DNA of 64,000 nucleotides. Source: Amycolatopsis xylanica (lineage in GTDB: Bacteria > Actinomycetota > Actinomycetes > Mycobacteriales > Pseudonocardiaceae). Position 1 is the stretch's first letter; each line of letters opens with the position of its first letter. The DNA is taken from positions 1,116,001 through 1,180,000 of the forward strand of contig NZ_FNON01000001.1 in the NCBI RefSeq assembly GCF_900107045.1, written 5' to 3'. Below, piece by piece: positions 47,285-56,196 of this stretch. The notes beneath the pieces were generated by a model, which was not told the origin of the DNA, did no database searches, and worked only from the letters and a program-made list of their open reading frames with translations. Position numbers and translations under genes: made by a program.

Positions 47285-49062
47285 CAGGCCGCCCTCCTTT
47301 CCCCCTGGCAGGTGATCTGCCGCGTCCAGATCCGATGGATCAGCAGTGACCAGATGGCGAGCGCGGACTCGTCGTTCGGGTTCGCAGCCTGGGTCTTAAT
47401 CAGCCCTTCGACGGCTTGCGGGTCGAGCCTGCCGTCGTGGCCGCTCGCGAGCATGTCGCGTGCGTAGCCGAGCAGCGGCTGCCCGTCGGCGAGCATCGCC
47501 GTGATCGGCAGGGTGAACGGCTGCTTCGGCCGGTTGAGCACGGAGTCCGGCACCAGGCCGCGCGCGGCGGCGTAGAGCGTGCGCTTGACCTCGTCGCCGC
47601 GCACCCGCAGGTCCGTCGGCAGGCTACGCGCGAGATCGGTGACCGAGGTCTGGCAGAACGGCAGCCGCACCTCGACCGAGTGCGCCATGCTCAGGTGGTC
47701 GACGCGGCGCAGGTGATACGCCGGGAGCCGTTGGTCCACTTCGAACTCGGTGATCGCCGCGAGCCGGTCGCTCGACCCGGCCCGCAGCTGCCCGACGATC
47801 CGGTCGAACTCGGATCCGTTGTCGCGCAGGTAATCCCGATAGTCCTCTGTGTACAGCGCGTTCCTGGTCGCCGACGGGATCGCGGCGAGTGCGTCGACGT
47901 AGTTCCGGTCCCAGCCGTCGCCGTCTGTGAGCGCTTTCTTGATCCGTCCGTAGCCGCCGAAGATCTCGTCTGCGGCGTCACCGGAGAGCGTGACCTTGAA
48001 CCCGGCTTCGCTGACACCCTGGAAGAGCAGGTAGGTGCTCAGCGTGATCGGGTCGGCGTTGGGCTGGCCGAGATGCCAGACGACCTCGTCCATCAGCTTC
48101 GGGAACTCGGCCGGATCGGCCTCGATCTGGTGGTACCGCGCGCCGCTGAGCCGCGCGACCTCGCGGGCGTAGCGCTTCTCGTCGAACGGCCAGTCGCCGG
48201 TGTAGGCGATGTTGAACGCGTGGACGTGCGGCACCTTCTCGGCGAGCAGCGCGGTGACCAGGCTGGAGTCCAGCCCGCCGCTGGTGATCGTCGAGATCGG
48301 CACGTCGGCCAGCGCGAGCCGGTGCGTCTCGGTGCGCAAGGTGTACTGGGCGCGCTGGCCCGCGGTCTCCAGATCCGTTGGCACCACAGGGAAATCGCGC
48401 TTGGCGCGCCGGTCGATCTTGAGCCCGCCGTCCCGGGTGTACACCGCCGTGGCGGCGCGGGGGAGCACCTGGACCTGGTCGAACATGGTCTGCTCGCCGA
48501 ACGGCGTCTTGGTGGTCAGGTAGGCGTCGAGCCCGCCGATCGACTCTTCCCAGCTCGGGCCCGGCACGCTCAGCAGCGCGGGTAGCTCGGAGGAGAAGTA
48601 GAGCTGCCGATGGCGGCGGTCCCAGTGGTAGTAGAGCGGCTTCATCCCGGCCTCGTCGGTGGCCAGCACGAGCTTGGGCTCGGCGCGCAGGTCGATGATC
48701 GCGACCGCGTACATGCCGTCGAGATGTTCGACGAAATCGAGCCCGTAGTGGTGGTAGAGCGCGGGCAGCACGTTGCCGTCGCAGTGATCGTGGAAGACGT
48801 ACCCCAGTGCGTGCAGCCGCTGCCGCAGCTCCTTGTGGTTGTAGAGCTCCCCGTTGAAGACGACCTGGATGTCGCGGCCGAGCTTGAACGGCTGCTCGCC
48901 GCCGTCGAGGTCGATGATCGCCAGCCGGTTGTTGCCGAGTGCCCAGTCGTCGCCGGCGGCGCTGAAGCGGGCGTCCGGCCCGCCGTGGCGCTGCAGCGCG
49001 GACACCGCTCGCAGATGATGGTGGGCGAGGTTGCCGCCCAGGTGTCCGTATATCCGGCACAT
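47284..49062 (-). CDS. Asparagine-synthetase-like glutamine amidotransferase
   Basis: 592 residues beginning Met-Cys2 (CRIYGHLGG), so the N-terminal Ntn glutaminase nucleophile is intact; FNGELYNHKELR and CDGNVLPALYHHYG continue that domain. The synthetase domain has the PP-loop ITSGGLDSSLV and LSGDAADEIFGGYGR. It would form an amide from a carboxylate using Gln and ATP. Its place in a short operon with cupin, PrpF and amidohydrolase genes suggests a natural-product or unusual catabolic amide rather than bulk asparagine. The cupin gene ends 5 bp upstream. Confidence 0.9.
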   Translation of the reverse strand: MCRIYGHLGGNLAHHHLRAVSALQRHGGPDARFSAAGDDWALGNNRLAIIDLDGGEQPFKLGRDIQVVFNGELYNHKELRQRLHALGYVFHDHCDGNVLPALYHHYGLDFVEHLDGMYAVAIIDLRAEPKLVLATDEAGMKPLYYHWDRRHRQLYFSSELPALLSVPGPSWEESIGGLDAYLTTKTPFGEQTMFDQVQVLPRAATAVYTRDGGLKIDRRAKRDFPVVPTDLETAGQRAQYTLRTETHRLALADVPISTITSGGLDSSLVTALLAEKVPHVHAFNIAYTGDWPFDEKRYAREVARLSGARYHQIEADPAEFPKLMDEVVWHLGQPNADPITLSTYLLFQGVSEAGFKVTLSGDAADEIFGGYGRIKKALTDGDGWDRNYVDALAAIPSATRNALYTEDYRDYLRDNGSEFDRIVGQLRAGSSDRLAAITEFEVDQRLPAYHLRRVDHLSMAHSVEVRLPFCQTSVTDLARSLPTDLRVRGDEVKRTLYAAARGLVPDSVLNRPKQPFTLPITAMLADGQPLLGYARDMLASGHDGRLDPQAVEGLIKTQAANPNDESALAIWSLLIHRIWTRQITCQGERRAA

Positions 49063-49067
49063 GGTGA

Positions 49068-49880
49068 CTACTTCACCTCCGCTGAGACGTTGGCGCGGGC
49101 ATAGAGGACGGGGTCGAACGGCGTCGGGCCGCCGCAGGTGGCGAACCGGGCCGTGCCGTCCTCGGGATTCCTGGTGCCATGCGGGACACCGGGCGCGGCG
49201 AACAGCACATCGCCGGGGCCGACGTCGTGCCAGCGGTCGATCAGGTACATCTGCCCGTGGCCCTCGAAGGCGATGAACGCCTCTTCGCTGTCCGGATGCT
49301 GATGGACGTTGAAGGTCTGGCCAGGGTCCTGGATTCCACAATGGAGGCACAGCCGCGCGCTGCCGGTTCCCGGCCAGAACAGGAAGTTCATCACCGCGGT
49401 GCGCTCGTCGGCTTCGACCTCGCCGGTGCCGGCGAACCCGTGCAGCCGGGTCTCGTCGTTCCATAATTCGTTGTCCAGCCTGGGATTGCTGCCGGTCGGC
49501 TCGCCACCTTCGAGCTTGGTCCGCCAGACGTAGGCGGTGAGCCCGTCCGGCCCGGCTTCGAGTTCGAGCGTCTTGCCGGTGGGGGAGTGCAGCGCGCTGC
49601 CGCGGCCGACCTCGGTGCGGTGCGCGGTGACGTCACCGTGGCCGGAGCCGTCGAAGATCACCGCGACGTTCTCTTCCTCCAGCGCCCAGCCGAGCCGCCA
49701 CGTCTTCCCCGGTGCGACTTCGACCACCAGCAGGGTGACCTTGTGCGCGCCCATCATCGGGCCGACGGGTTCGGCCACCCGGCCCCAGTCGAAAGGCGAA
49801 AAGACGAAATCCGCGGTACGGATGATCGTCCCTTGGATTTGTTCGGTAAGCATCCCGGATCCCATCGGTTTCGGGTTCAT
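49068..49880 (-). CDS. Cupin protein, first gene of the amidotransferase operon
   Basis: 270 residues with a bicupin layout: an N-terminal beta domain (HKVTLLVVEVAPGKTWRLG) and a C-terminal metal-binding cupin (HQHPDSEEAFIAFEGHGQMYLIDR...GDVLFAAPGVPHGT) holding the His-x-His-x(n)-Glu and later His ligands. It could be a dioxygenase or isomerase. ATG 49880 is used; TTG 49898 and two nearby ATGs are possible because no good Shine-Dalgarno is visible. Transcribed from the promoter at 49934-49962. Confidence 0.75.
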   Translation of the reverse strand: MNPKPMGSGMLTEQIQGTIIRTADFVFSPFDWGRVAEPVGPMMGAHKVTLLVVEVAPGKTWRLGWALEEENVAVIFDGSGHGDVTAHRTEVGRGSALHSPTGKTLELEAGPDGLTAYVWRTKLEGGEPTGSNPRLDNELWNDETRLHGFAGTGEVEADERTAVMNFLFWPGTGSARLCLHCGIQDPGQTFNVHQHPDSEEAFIAFEGHGQMYLIDRWHDVGPGDVLFAAPGVPHGTRNPEDGTARFATCGGPTPFDPVLYARANVSAEVK

Positions 49881-49933
49881 TTGATGATCGAGTAGCAATA
49901 CCTCTAATGGGTGATTTGTTGCCCTCGAATTTC

Positions 49934-49962
49934 ACCGTACTGAGTGACGCGAAGAAGTGCAA
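49934..49962 (-). promoter_or_regulatory. Promoter of the cupin/AsnB-like operon
   Basis: Minus strand: -35 TTGCAC (49962-49957), 17-bp spacer, -10 TACGGT (49939-49934), giving a short 5' leader before the cupin start. A GTAT/ATAC dyad (49980-49992) lies just upstream and could be an operator for the neighbouring TetR protein. Confidence 0.6.
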
Positions 49963-50032
49963 AGCGAGGGCGCTGGTCCGTATGAGTGATACTTATGTCG
50001 GCCGATCGCACCGAAGTTCTTTGCCAGACACG

Positions 50033-50084
50033 AAAAAAGTCGCGGATGGCGCCGACGGCCGAAACCGTTGGCAACACTCGCGAC
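50033..50084 (-). terminator. Rho-independent terminator of the tetR gene
   Basis: Read on the minus strand: GTCGCG outer arm, inner GCCAACGG / CCGTCGGC stem, closing CGCGAC, then TTTTTT. A T-tract terminator 26 bp after the TetR stop separates it from the cupin operon. Confidence 0.8.
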
Positions 50085-50109
50085 CCGGATTTGATTAAAC
50101 GCGCAACTT

Positions 50110-50694
50110 CTATTCGGGAATTGCGACCAATGCCACATCGATGACCTGCTCGAGCGTCGAGAGGTCGGTGCTGACCGCGCTCATGATGCGCAATCCTTGA
50201 ATCATGGTGACCAGAAAGTTCGCCAAGGTCGGAACGTCGGTCTCGACCGGCAATTCACCCATGCTCCGTGCCATGTACAGCGTCGCGCTGAACGAGTCCT
50301 GCAACGCGCCGATGGCGTCGCGGACGATGCGGTTCGTCGCTTCGTCATGCGGCACCCGCTCGGTGATCGCCATGACTAGTAGGCAGCCTGGGCGCCCCGG
50401 CACCTCGAGGGAGCTGTTGAGCCTGCCCAGTAGTAGATCCCGCATCACCTTGCGGATCGGCTCGCGCCGCATGAGCGCGCGGCGCGTGGCGTCCGTGGTC
50501 TGCAGGACGTAGCGCTGGAGCGCGAGTTCGTACAGCCCGTGCTTGCTGCCGAACGCGGCGTAGAGCGAGCCGCGGCCGAGCCCGGTGGCCTCGGCGAGGT
50601 CCTGGATCGACGTCCCCTCGTAACCGTGCGTCCAGAAGACCTCCATGGCCTTCTGGATGACCTCATCGGTGTCGAACTCGCGGACGCGGGACAT
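50110..50694 (-). CDS. TetR-family repressor
   Basis: 194 residues: N-terminal helix-turn-helix (TSIQDLAEATGLGRGSLYAAFGSKHGLY, ~30-57) typical of the family and a C-terminal TetR_C ligand domain (PGCLLVMAITERV resembles the AcrR/YcdC-like group). Divergent from the HbpS/MFS operon across 217 bp, so that operon is its likeliest target; it also lies upstream of the cupin operon. Ligand unknown. Confidence 0.9.
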   Translation of the reverse strand: MSRVREFDTDEVIQKAMEVFWTHGYEGTSIQDLAEATGLGRGSLYAAFGSKHGLYELALQRYVLQTTDATRRALMRREPIRKVMRDLLLGRLNSSLEVPGRPGCLLVMAITERVPHDEATNRIVRDAIGALQDSFSATLYMARSMGELPVETDVPTLANFLVTMIQGLRIMSAVSTDLSTLEQVIDVALVAIPE

Positions 50695-50810
50695 GTCTCC
50701 AGGCTAACTCTGGTGTAACGAGCGGTCAAGATAAGCCCCGCAGTCGTGTACCTGACGACCTAGCAACCGGCGGGTTACCTGCACTGATGCGATCTCTTTG
50801 TCCGGTTATG

Positions 50811-50839
50811 TTTACCGATCGTTCCAGATTTGCTACGGT
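50811..50839 (+). promoter_or_regulatory. Promoter of the HbpS/MFS operon
   Basis: -35 TTTACC (50811-50816), 17-bp spacer, -10 TACGGT (50834-50839), 72 bp before the start; strong AGGAGG follows at 50900. It lies in the tetR divergent region. Confidence 0.55.
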
Positions 50840-50911
50840 GAGGACAGGCCGACGCGGTGATGCGCTCCGGCCGGGAGTGAGCCGCGCGGCCCCCGAACAG
50901 GAGGTGCGCGC

Positions 50912-51334
50912 ATGAGCAAGGTGCAGCGCCGGTCGTCGATCTCCGACGAGCTGGCCTGGAAGATCGTCCACACGGCCCATGAGGCGGCGCTGGGCTCCGA
51001 CAAGCGGTTCGCCATCTCGGTGGTGGACGAGAGCGGGAATCTCAAGGCGTTCCTGCGCCAGGACGGCGCGAAACTCAACGCCGTGCAGGTGTCGCAGGAC
51101 AAGGCGTACACCGCGGCGTCGTCGGCGATGCCGACCGAGAAGTGGTCCGAGATCCTCAAGTCCGACGAGGTGCTCGCGGCCGGCGCGCCCACCGGCGTCG
51201 CACGCCTGGTCAGCATGGGCGGCGGGCTGCCGGTCGTGGTCGACGGCGAGGTGGTCGGCGCGGTCGGGGTCTCCGGCGCCCACTGGACGGACGACGTGAA
51301 GATCGCCGAAGCGGGCCTGACGGCGGTCTCCTGA
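50912..51334 (+). CDS. HbpS/GlcG-family protein
   Basis: 140 residues: ISVVDESGNLKAFLRQDGA, SQDKAYTAASSAMPT and GGLPVVVDGEVVGAVGVSGA, the standard signature of the GlcG/HbpS (heme-degrading/-binding) family. No signal peptide. Members bind heme or small molecules and occur beside oxidoreductases. First gene of the MFS/tautomerase operon, preceded by AGGAGG. Confidence 0.88.
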   Translation: MSKVQRRSSISDELAWKIVHTAHEAALGSDKRFAISVVDESGNLKAFLRQDGAKLNAVQVSQDKAYTAASSAMPTEKWSEILKSDEVLAAGAPTGVARLVSMGGGLPVVVDGEVVGAVGVSGAHWTDDVKIAEAGLTAVS

Positions 51335-51352
51335 CACGGGAGAGAGAATTCG

Positions 51353-52558
51353 ATGCCCATCGCATTGTTCGTGCTGGGGCTGACGGTGTTCAGCCTCGGC
51401 ACGACCGAGTTCATGATCGCCGGGCTGCTGCCGGAGTTGTCGGCGGCGTTCGGGGTCTCCCTGCCGCAGACCGGCATGCTGATCTCGCTGTTCGCGCTCG
51501 GCGTGGTCGTCGGCGCGCCGCTGATCACGGCCGCGACCACGCGGATTCCGCGTAAAGCCGCGCTGATCGGACTGCTCGGGGTGTTCATCGTCGGTGAGGT
51601 GATCGCCGCGGCCGCGCCCTCGTACGGGGTGCTGATGGCCGCGCGGGTGGTCACCGCCGTCGCGCACGGGTCGTTCTTCGGTATCGGCGCGGTGGTCGCG
51701 GCGAACCTGGTGGAACCGGCCAAACGCGCCCGCGCCATCTCGGTGATGTTCGGCGGGCTCACCATCGCGACCATCGCGGGCGTGCCGCTGGGCACCTTCG
51801 TCGGCCAGCACTTCGGCTGGCGCGCGACGTTCCTCGCGGTGGCGATCCTCGGTGTCATCGACCTGATCGGCGTGATCGCGCTGGTCCCGCACCAGCCGCG
51901 CGCAGGCCACATCGGCGTCCGGCAGGAGCTGGCGGCGTTCCGCAACAAGAAGGTGTGGCTCGCGCTGGCCACCACGATGTTGAGCCAGGCCGCGCTGTAC
52001 ACCGCGTACACCTACATTTCGCCGCTGCTCACCGACGTCACCGGCTTCTCGGCCGGGATGGTGCCGCCGTTGCTGGCGTTGTTCGGTGTCGGAACGTTCC
52101 TCGGCAGTGTCTTCGGTGGACGGCTCGCCGACCGGTCGCTGATGGGGACCCTGTGCGTCGGCCTGCTCGTGCTGGCCGTGATGCTCGGCGCGTTCTCGCT
52201 GGCGGCGCACAACAAGCCCGCCATGATCGCGACGTTGTTCCTGTTCGGTGTGGGCAGTTTCCTGATCAACCCCGCGCTGCAGACCCGGGTGATGAACGAA
52301 ACCGAAGGCGCGCCGACGCTGGCGAGCACGAGCAACATCTCGGCGTTCAACATCGGCAACGCGCTCGGCCCGTGGCTGGGTGGACTCGGCATCAGCGCGG
52401 GCGCCGGGCTGCTTTCGCCGAGCTGGATCGGCGCCGGGCTGGCGGTCGCGTCGCTGGCCGTCGCGCTGGTGGCCGTCGGCGTGGACCGCGCAGGCAAAGA
52501 CGAGGAGGTGACGATCGATGCCCGTCGTGAACGTGAACTGGTGGAAAGGCGCGGGTGA
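51353..52558 (+). CDS. MFS drug/metabolite transporter (DHA1, AraJ/Cmx-like)
   Basis: 401 residues with about twelve hydrophobic segments. N-terminal FSLGTTEFMIAGLLPELS is typical of the AraJ/CmlR drug-H+ antiporter group; GRLADRS is in the central-to-second half. Located 18 bp after the HbpS-like gene and overlapping the tautomerase gene. Together with the divergent tetR it looks like a repressor-controlled efflux unit. Confidence 0.92.
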   Translation: MPIALFVLGLTVFSLGTTEFMIAGLLPELSAAFGVSLPQTGMLISLFALGVVVGAPLITAATTRIPRKAALIGLLGVFIVGEVIAAAAPSYGVLMAARVVTAVAHGSFFGIGAVVAANLVEPAKRARAISVMFGGLTIATIAGVPLGTFVGQHFGWRATFLAVAILGVIDLIGVIALVPHQPRAGHIGVRQELAAFRNKKVWLALATTMLSQAALYTAYTYISPLLTDVTGFSAGMVPPLLALFGVGTFLGSVFGGRLADRSLMGTLCVGLLVLAVMLGAFSLAAHNKPAMIATLFLFGVGSFLINPALQTRVMNETEGAPTLASTSNISAFNIGNALGPWLGGLGISAGAGLLSPSWIGAGLAVASLAVALVAVGVDRAGKDEEVTIDARRERELVERRG

Positions 52559-52703
52559 GCCCGAACGCCGTCAGCTGGTCTCCGAGCTGACGGAGACCGT
52601 GTCCCGGCTGGCGAAGTGCCCGCCGGAGGCGGTGACCGTGCTCATCAGCGACGTCGAGAAGGACCATTGGGGAATCGGGGGCAAGCTCGCCGCCGACCTC
52701 TAG
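52518..52703 (+). CDS. 4-oxalocrotonate tautomerase-like enzyme
   Basis: 61 residues with Pro immediately after the initiator Met (MPVVNVNWW), the catalytic N-terminal proline of the tautomerase family; ISDVEKDHWGIGG fits the usual trailing beta-hairpin. It forms small homohexamers in known members. The start lies inside the MFS gene (41-bp overlap), but the match to family length and Pro-1 supports it. Confidence 0.85.
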   Translation: MPVVNVNWWKGAGEPERRQLVSELTETVSRLAKCPPEAVTVLISDVEKDHWGIGGKLAADL

Positions 52704-52721
52704 CGGGCGAGCCGATCGTGG

Positions 52722-52766
52722 GTCGTGAGTGTTCTGACCGGTTCTAACCGGCCGCGGCACTCACGA
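52722..52766. repeat. Gene-end palindrome, copy 7
   Basis: Outer arms TCGTGAGTG / CACTCACGA and central CCGGTTCTAACCGG (52738-52751) pair; intervening bases do not. This is the only copy between two genes in the same direction, and it separates the tautomerase and FAD-oxidase genes. Confidence 0.82.
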
Positions 52767-52792
52767 TCCACTTCTTTTCGAGGAGGTGTTCC

Positions 52793-54241
52793 ATGATCAG
52801 CGTCGAACCTGGGGACTCGCGGTATGACGGCCTGACGACCGGGCTCAATCAGCGCTACGGCGCCAAGCCCGCCCGCGTCGAGCTCGTGCGCGGGACCGAA
52901 GACGTGGTCGCGGCGGTTCAGCTGGCCGTTTCGCGTGGTGAGCGGCTCTCGGTGCGCAGTGGCGGGCATTGCTTCGAGGACTTCGTGTTCCACCCGGACG
53001 TCGAAGTCGTGGTCGACCTGTCGGCCATGACCGGGGTCTATTTCGACACCGCGCGCGACGCGTACGTGGTCGAGGCGGGTGCGCGGCTCGCGGACGTCTA
53101 CGAGGAGTTGTATCGCGGCTGGGGCGTGACCGTGCCCGGCGGGATCTGCTACTCGGTGGGCGCGGGCGGGCATTTCACGGGTGGTGGCTATGGGTTGCTG
53201 TCGCGTGCGCAGGGGTTGACGGTCGATCGCCTGCACGCGGTCGAGGTGGTGGTCGTCGACGACGGCGGGACGGCTCGGGCGGTGGTGGCCACGCGCGGCT
53301 CGGACCTGTGGTGGGCGCACACCGGGGGAGGCGGCGGGAACTTCGGGGTGGTCACGCGGTTCTTCTTCCGGCCGTTGGCGCGGCCACCGTCGGAGGTGCT
53401 GCTCAGCTCGCTCTCGGTGCCGTGGTCGCGGTTGGACGAAGCTGGTTTCGCCAGGCTGCTGGACGGTTATGGCCGCTGGCACGCCGAAAGCCGATCCGGC
53501 TTGTCGAGCCTGTTGACGCTCAATCATGTCTGCAATGGGAGCGTCGGCCTGGTCACGCAGATCGATGCCGACGAGCCCGACGCCGCTCGAGTGCTGGACG
53601 ACTACCTGCATCGGTTGCTCGGCGACGTGTTCGAGCCGCCCCGGCGCTTGCCGTGGTTGCAGGCGACGCGGTATCTCGGCACCAGCTCACCTGTGCTCAA
53701 CGACCCGACTTTGCGAGGTGAGCACAAGTCCGCGTATGTGCGGGCACCGTTGCCGCCCAAGCAGATCTCGCTCGCGTATCGGGAGCTGACCAGGCCGGAC
53801 GTGACGAACCCGAACGCGATGCTGGTCGCGTTCTCCTACGGCGGGGCCATCGGTTCGGTGGCATCCGACGCGACCGCGGTGGCGCAGCGGGACAGTATCT
53901 TCAAGCTGCTGTACCAGTCGTTCTGGTCCACTGAGGATGGAGACGCCGCGAACATTGGCTGGGTGCGGGACTTCTACCGCTCGATGTACGCGTCGACCGG
54001 CGGCGTGCCGGTGCCGGACTCGTGCACCGATGGCTGCTACATCAACTACCCGGATGCCGATCTGTCCTCTTCGGACTGGAACACGTCCGGCGTCCCGTGG
54101 CATACCTTGTACTACAAGGACAACTACCCGAGACTGCAGGCGGTGAAGGCGCGCTGGGATCCGCTGAACGTGTTCCGGCACGCCCAGTCGATTCAGGCGG
54201 CCGGGCCGAACCACTGCTCGAGCGCGGACTCCGGATCCTGA
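52793..54241 (+). CDS. BBE-like FAD-linked oxidase, bicovalent flavin
   Basis: 482 residues of the VAO/berberine-bridge-enzyme family: RSGGHC (His59, 8-alpha-histidyl-FAD), PGGICYSVGAGGHFTGGGYG (Cys119, 6-S-cysteinyl-FAD) and a C-terminal BBE motif (WDPLNVFRHAQSI). Bicovalent flavin fits oxidation of bulky substrates such as sugars, alkaloids or polyketides. No signal peptide. AGGAGG lies 8 bp upstream. Its 3' end overlaps the convergent monooxygenase by 49 bp. Confidence 0.92.
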   Translation: MISVEPGDSRYDGLTTGLNQRYGAKPARVELVRGTEDVVAAVQLAVSRGERLSVRSGGHCFEDFVFHPDVEVVVDLSAMTGVYFDTARDAYVVEAGARLADVYEELYRGWGVTVPGGICYSVGAGGHFTGGGYGLLSRAQGLTVDRLHAVEVVVVDDGGTARAVVATRGSDLWWAHTGGGGGNFGVVTRFFFRPLARPPSEVLLSSLSVPWSRLDEAGFARLLDGYGRWHAESRSGLSSLLTLNHVCNGSVGLVTQIDADEPDAARVLDDYLHRLLGDVFEPPRRLPWLQATRYLGTSSPVLNDPTLRGEHKSAYVRAPLPPKQISLAYRELTRPDVTNPNAMLVAFSYGGAIGSVASDATAVAQRDSIFKLLYQSFWSTEDGDAANIGWVRDFYRSMYASTGGVPVPDSCTDGCYINYPDADLSSSDWNTSGVPWHTLYYKDNYPRLQAVKARWDPLNVFRHAQSIQAAGPNHCSSADSGS

Positions 54242-55575
54242 CCGGCCCACGCCACGTAACCGTCCGGGCGGACCAGCACGGCGGGCCTGCCGAGGTCGTG
54301 CGTGACGACGTCGACGCGGTCCTTCCAGCCGGCGGCCGCGTCGCACGCCTCGCCAGTGCACAGCAGCACGGGACGGCCCGCGTGCAGCAACTCGCTGACC
54401 GTGGTGGCGCCGATCGGGAAGTTGGGCAGGAAGCTGCCGACGAGCCCGCTCGGCGCGTAGCGGACGTTCTGCGCGGTGATCTGGTCGCTGAGGTACGAGT
54501 TCGGCTCGTCGAAGCTCAGCAGGTCGGCGACGAGTTCGCGCAGCGGGTCGAACTCGGGGCCGGGGCGCATCAGCGCGGCCTGGGCGCGGGTGTTGGCGAT
54601 GACCTTCGCGGCGACCGGGTGCCGCTCGGCGTGGTAGGTGTCGAGCAGGTGCTCCGGCGCGCCCTTGAGGACCATCGCGAGCTTCCAGCCGAGGTTGAAC
54701 GCGTCCTGTAAGCCCAGGTTGAGGCCTTGTCCGCCGAGTGGCGCGTGCACATGGGCGGCGTCGCCGGCGAGGAAGACGTTCCCCTTGCGGTAGGTGTCGG
54801 CGAGCCGGGTGAAGTCGCTGAACCGGCCGAGGAACGTCGGCTGTTCCATCGGGACGTCGTGGCCGACGATCCTCGAGGTGGCCTGCTGGAGGTCATCGAG
54901 GGTGACTTCGGCGCCGCGTTCCGGCAGTGGCTCGGTGAACTCGTGGGTGAGGATGCGGCTGGGCCCCATCGGATTGACGTTGATCAGCGTCCAGCCGGTC
55001 CGCCCGTGCGTCCAGCCGCCGGGGCAGCGTGCGGGATCTTCGAGCGTGGCGAGGCCGAGAATCCCGGCGAACGTGGCGGGCGTGCAGGTGCTTTCGATGC
55101 CCGCCAGCTTGCGCACGGTGCTGCGCGCGCCGTCCGCTCCGACGATGTAGTCGGCCGTGATGGTCGTGCCCTGGTCGGTGGTGACCGTGCCGCCGTCGAG
55201 GCTGATCACCTGGTGGCCGCGCAGGATCTCGGCGCCGTTCGCGCGGGCGCGTGCCTCGAAGAAGCGTTCGATGTCGGCCTGCGACTGGCCGACCATCGGC
55301 GGGCCTTCGATCGCGGGCGCCTCCAGTGTGAGGATCGACCGGCCCGCGAAGTGGAACGGGACTTCGAGTATCTCGTCGTACGCGTGTTCGGGCTGCGGGA
55401 GGTAGCCGCGTCGCAGCATCGACTGCACGGTCCTGGCGTGCAGGGTGCCCGCGCGGGGCTCATCGTGCGTTTCGGTGAGCTTTTCGACCACGGTGGTCTC
55501 GATGCCTTGTAAACCCAGCTCCGCGGCCAGGAGCATCCCGACCGGACCGCCACCGACGATGAGCACCTGCGCCAC
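54193..55575 (-). CDS. FAD-dependent aromatic monooxygenase (PHBH/RdmE-type)
   Basis: 460 residues: N-terminal GxGxxG site LIVGGGPVGMLLAAELG, DG motif YIVGADGARSTVRKLAG, and GDAAHVHAPLGGQGLNLGLQDAFNLGWKL. The short C-terminal thioredoxin-like remnant (GRPVLLCTGEA) matches group-A hydroxylases such as PgaE/RdmE. It needs NAD(P)H and O2. Divergent from the DinB-like gene and convergent with the BBE oxidase; no polyketide genes are seen nearby, so the substrate is open. Confidence 0.92.
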   Translation of the reverse strand: MAQVLIVGGGPVGMLLAAELGLQGIETTVVEKLTETHDEPRAGTLHARTVQSMLRRGYLPQPEHAYDEILEVPFHFAGRSILTLEAPAIEGPPMVGQSQADIERFFEARARANGAEILRGHQVISLDGGTVTTDQGTTITADYIVGADGARSTVRKLAGIESTCTPATFAGILGLATLEDPARCPGGWTHGRTGWTLINVNPMGPSRILTHEFTEPLPERGAEVTLDDLQQATSRIVGHDVPMEQPTFLGRFSDFTRLADTYRKGNVFLAGDAAHVHAPLGGQGLNLGLQDAFNLGWKLAMVLKGAPEHLLDTYHAERHPVAAKVIANTRAQAALMRPGPEFDPLRELVADLLSFDEPNSYLSDQITAQNVRYAPSGLVGSFLPNFPIGATTVSELLHAGRPVLLCTGEACDAAAGWKDRVDVVTHDLGRPAVLVRPDGYVAWAGQDPESALEQWFGPAA

Positions 55576-55680
55576 GTCCGACCCCTCCTCAAGATCCGTC
55601 CTCCGAGGAGTGCCCGAAATGCCGCCGGGGTATGCACCCGTTGGCTAGCGTGGAGCGAGCGACACGAAAGGAGCAACCTG

Positions 55681-56187
55681 GTGAATGTCGCGGAAGTGCT
55701 TTCTGACGGTTTCGGCCGGATCCGCGAGGTGGCGCACGGCGCCGTCGCGGACCTCGGCGTAGATCAGCTGACCTGGCGGGTGGACGGCTCGGCCAACTCG
55801 ATCGCGTGGCTGGTCTGGCACCTGACCCGGGTCCAGGACGATCACCTGGCCGACGCGGGCGGGTACGAGCAGCTGTGGACGGCCGAGGGCTGGAGTTCGC
55901 GGTTCGCACTGCCCTTCGACGACAGCGCGACGGGCTACGGCCACACCTACGAAGAGGTCGGCCAGGTCCGCGCGGAGGGCTCGCTGCTGCTCGGCTACCT
56001 CGACGTGGTCCACGAGCGCACGCTGAAGTACCTGGCCGGATTGTCGGGCGCCGATCTGGACCGGGTGGTCGACGAGTCGTGGGATCCGGCGGTGACGCTG
56101 GGCGTGCGGCTGGTGAGCGTGATCTCGGACGGCCTCCAGCACGCGGGCCAGGCTGCGTTCGTCAAAGGTCTGCTTCCCCACAACTAG
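55681..56187 (+). CDS. DinB/DUF664-family protein (mycothiol-dependent type)
   Basis: 168 residues of the DinB-like four-helix fold: SIAWLVWHLTRVQDDHL with conserved His in WHLTR and a C-terminal DGLQHAGQAAFVKGLLP supplying further metal-ligand histidines. Actinobacterial members are mycothiol-dependent transferases or isomerases. GTG start behind GAAAGGAG. First gene of a three-gene unit with YciI and ECF genes. Confidence 0.85.
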   Translation: MNVAEVLSDGFGRIREVAHGAVADLGVDQLTWRVDGSANSIAWLVWHLTRVQDDHLADAGGYEQLWTAEGWSSRFALPFDDSATGYGHTYEEVGQVRAEGSLLLGYLDVVHERTLKYLAGLSGADLDRVVDESWDPAVTLGVRLVSVISDGLQHAGQAAFVKGLLPHN

Positions 56188-56196
56188 GAGTTCGCG

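Noticed and set aside
52518..52703. Suspicion that the 61-aa tautomerase frame is a shadow of the MFS gene
   Set aside because: Kept as a gene: Pro-1, family length and motif fit, and most of it lies beyond the MFS stop.
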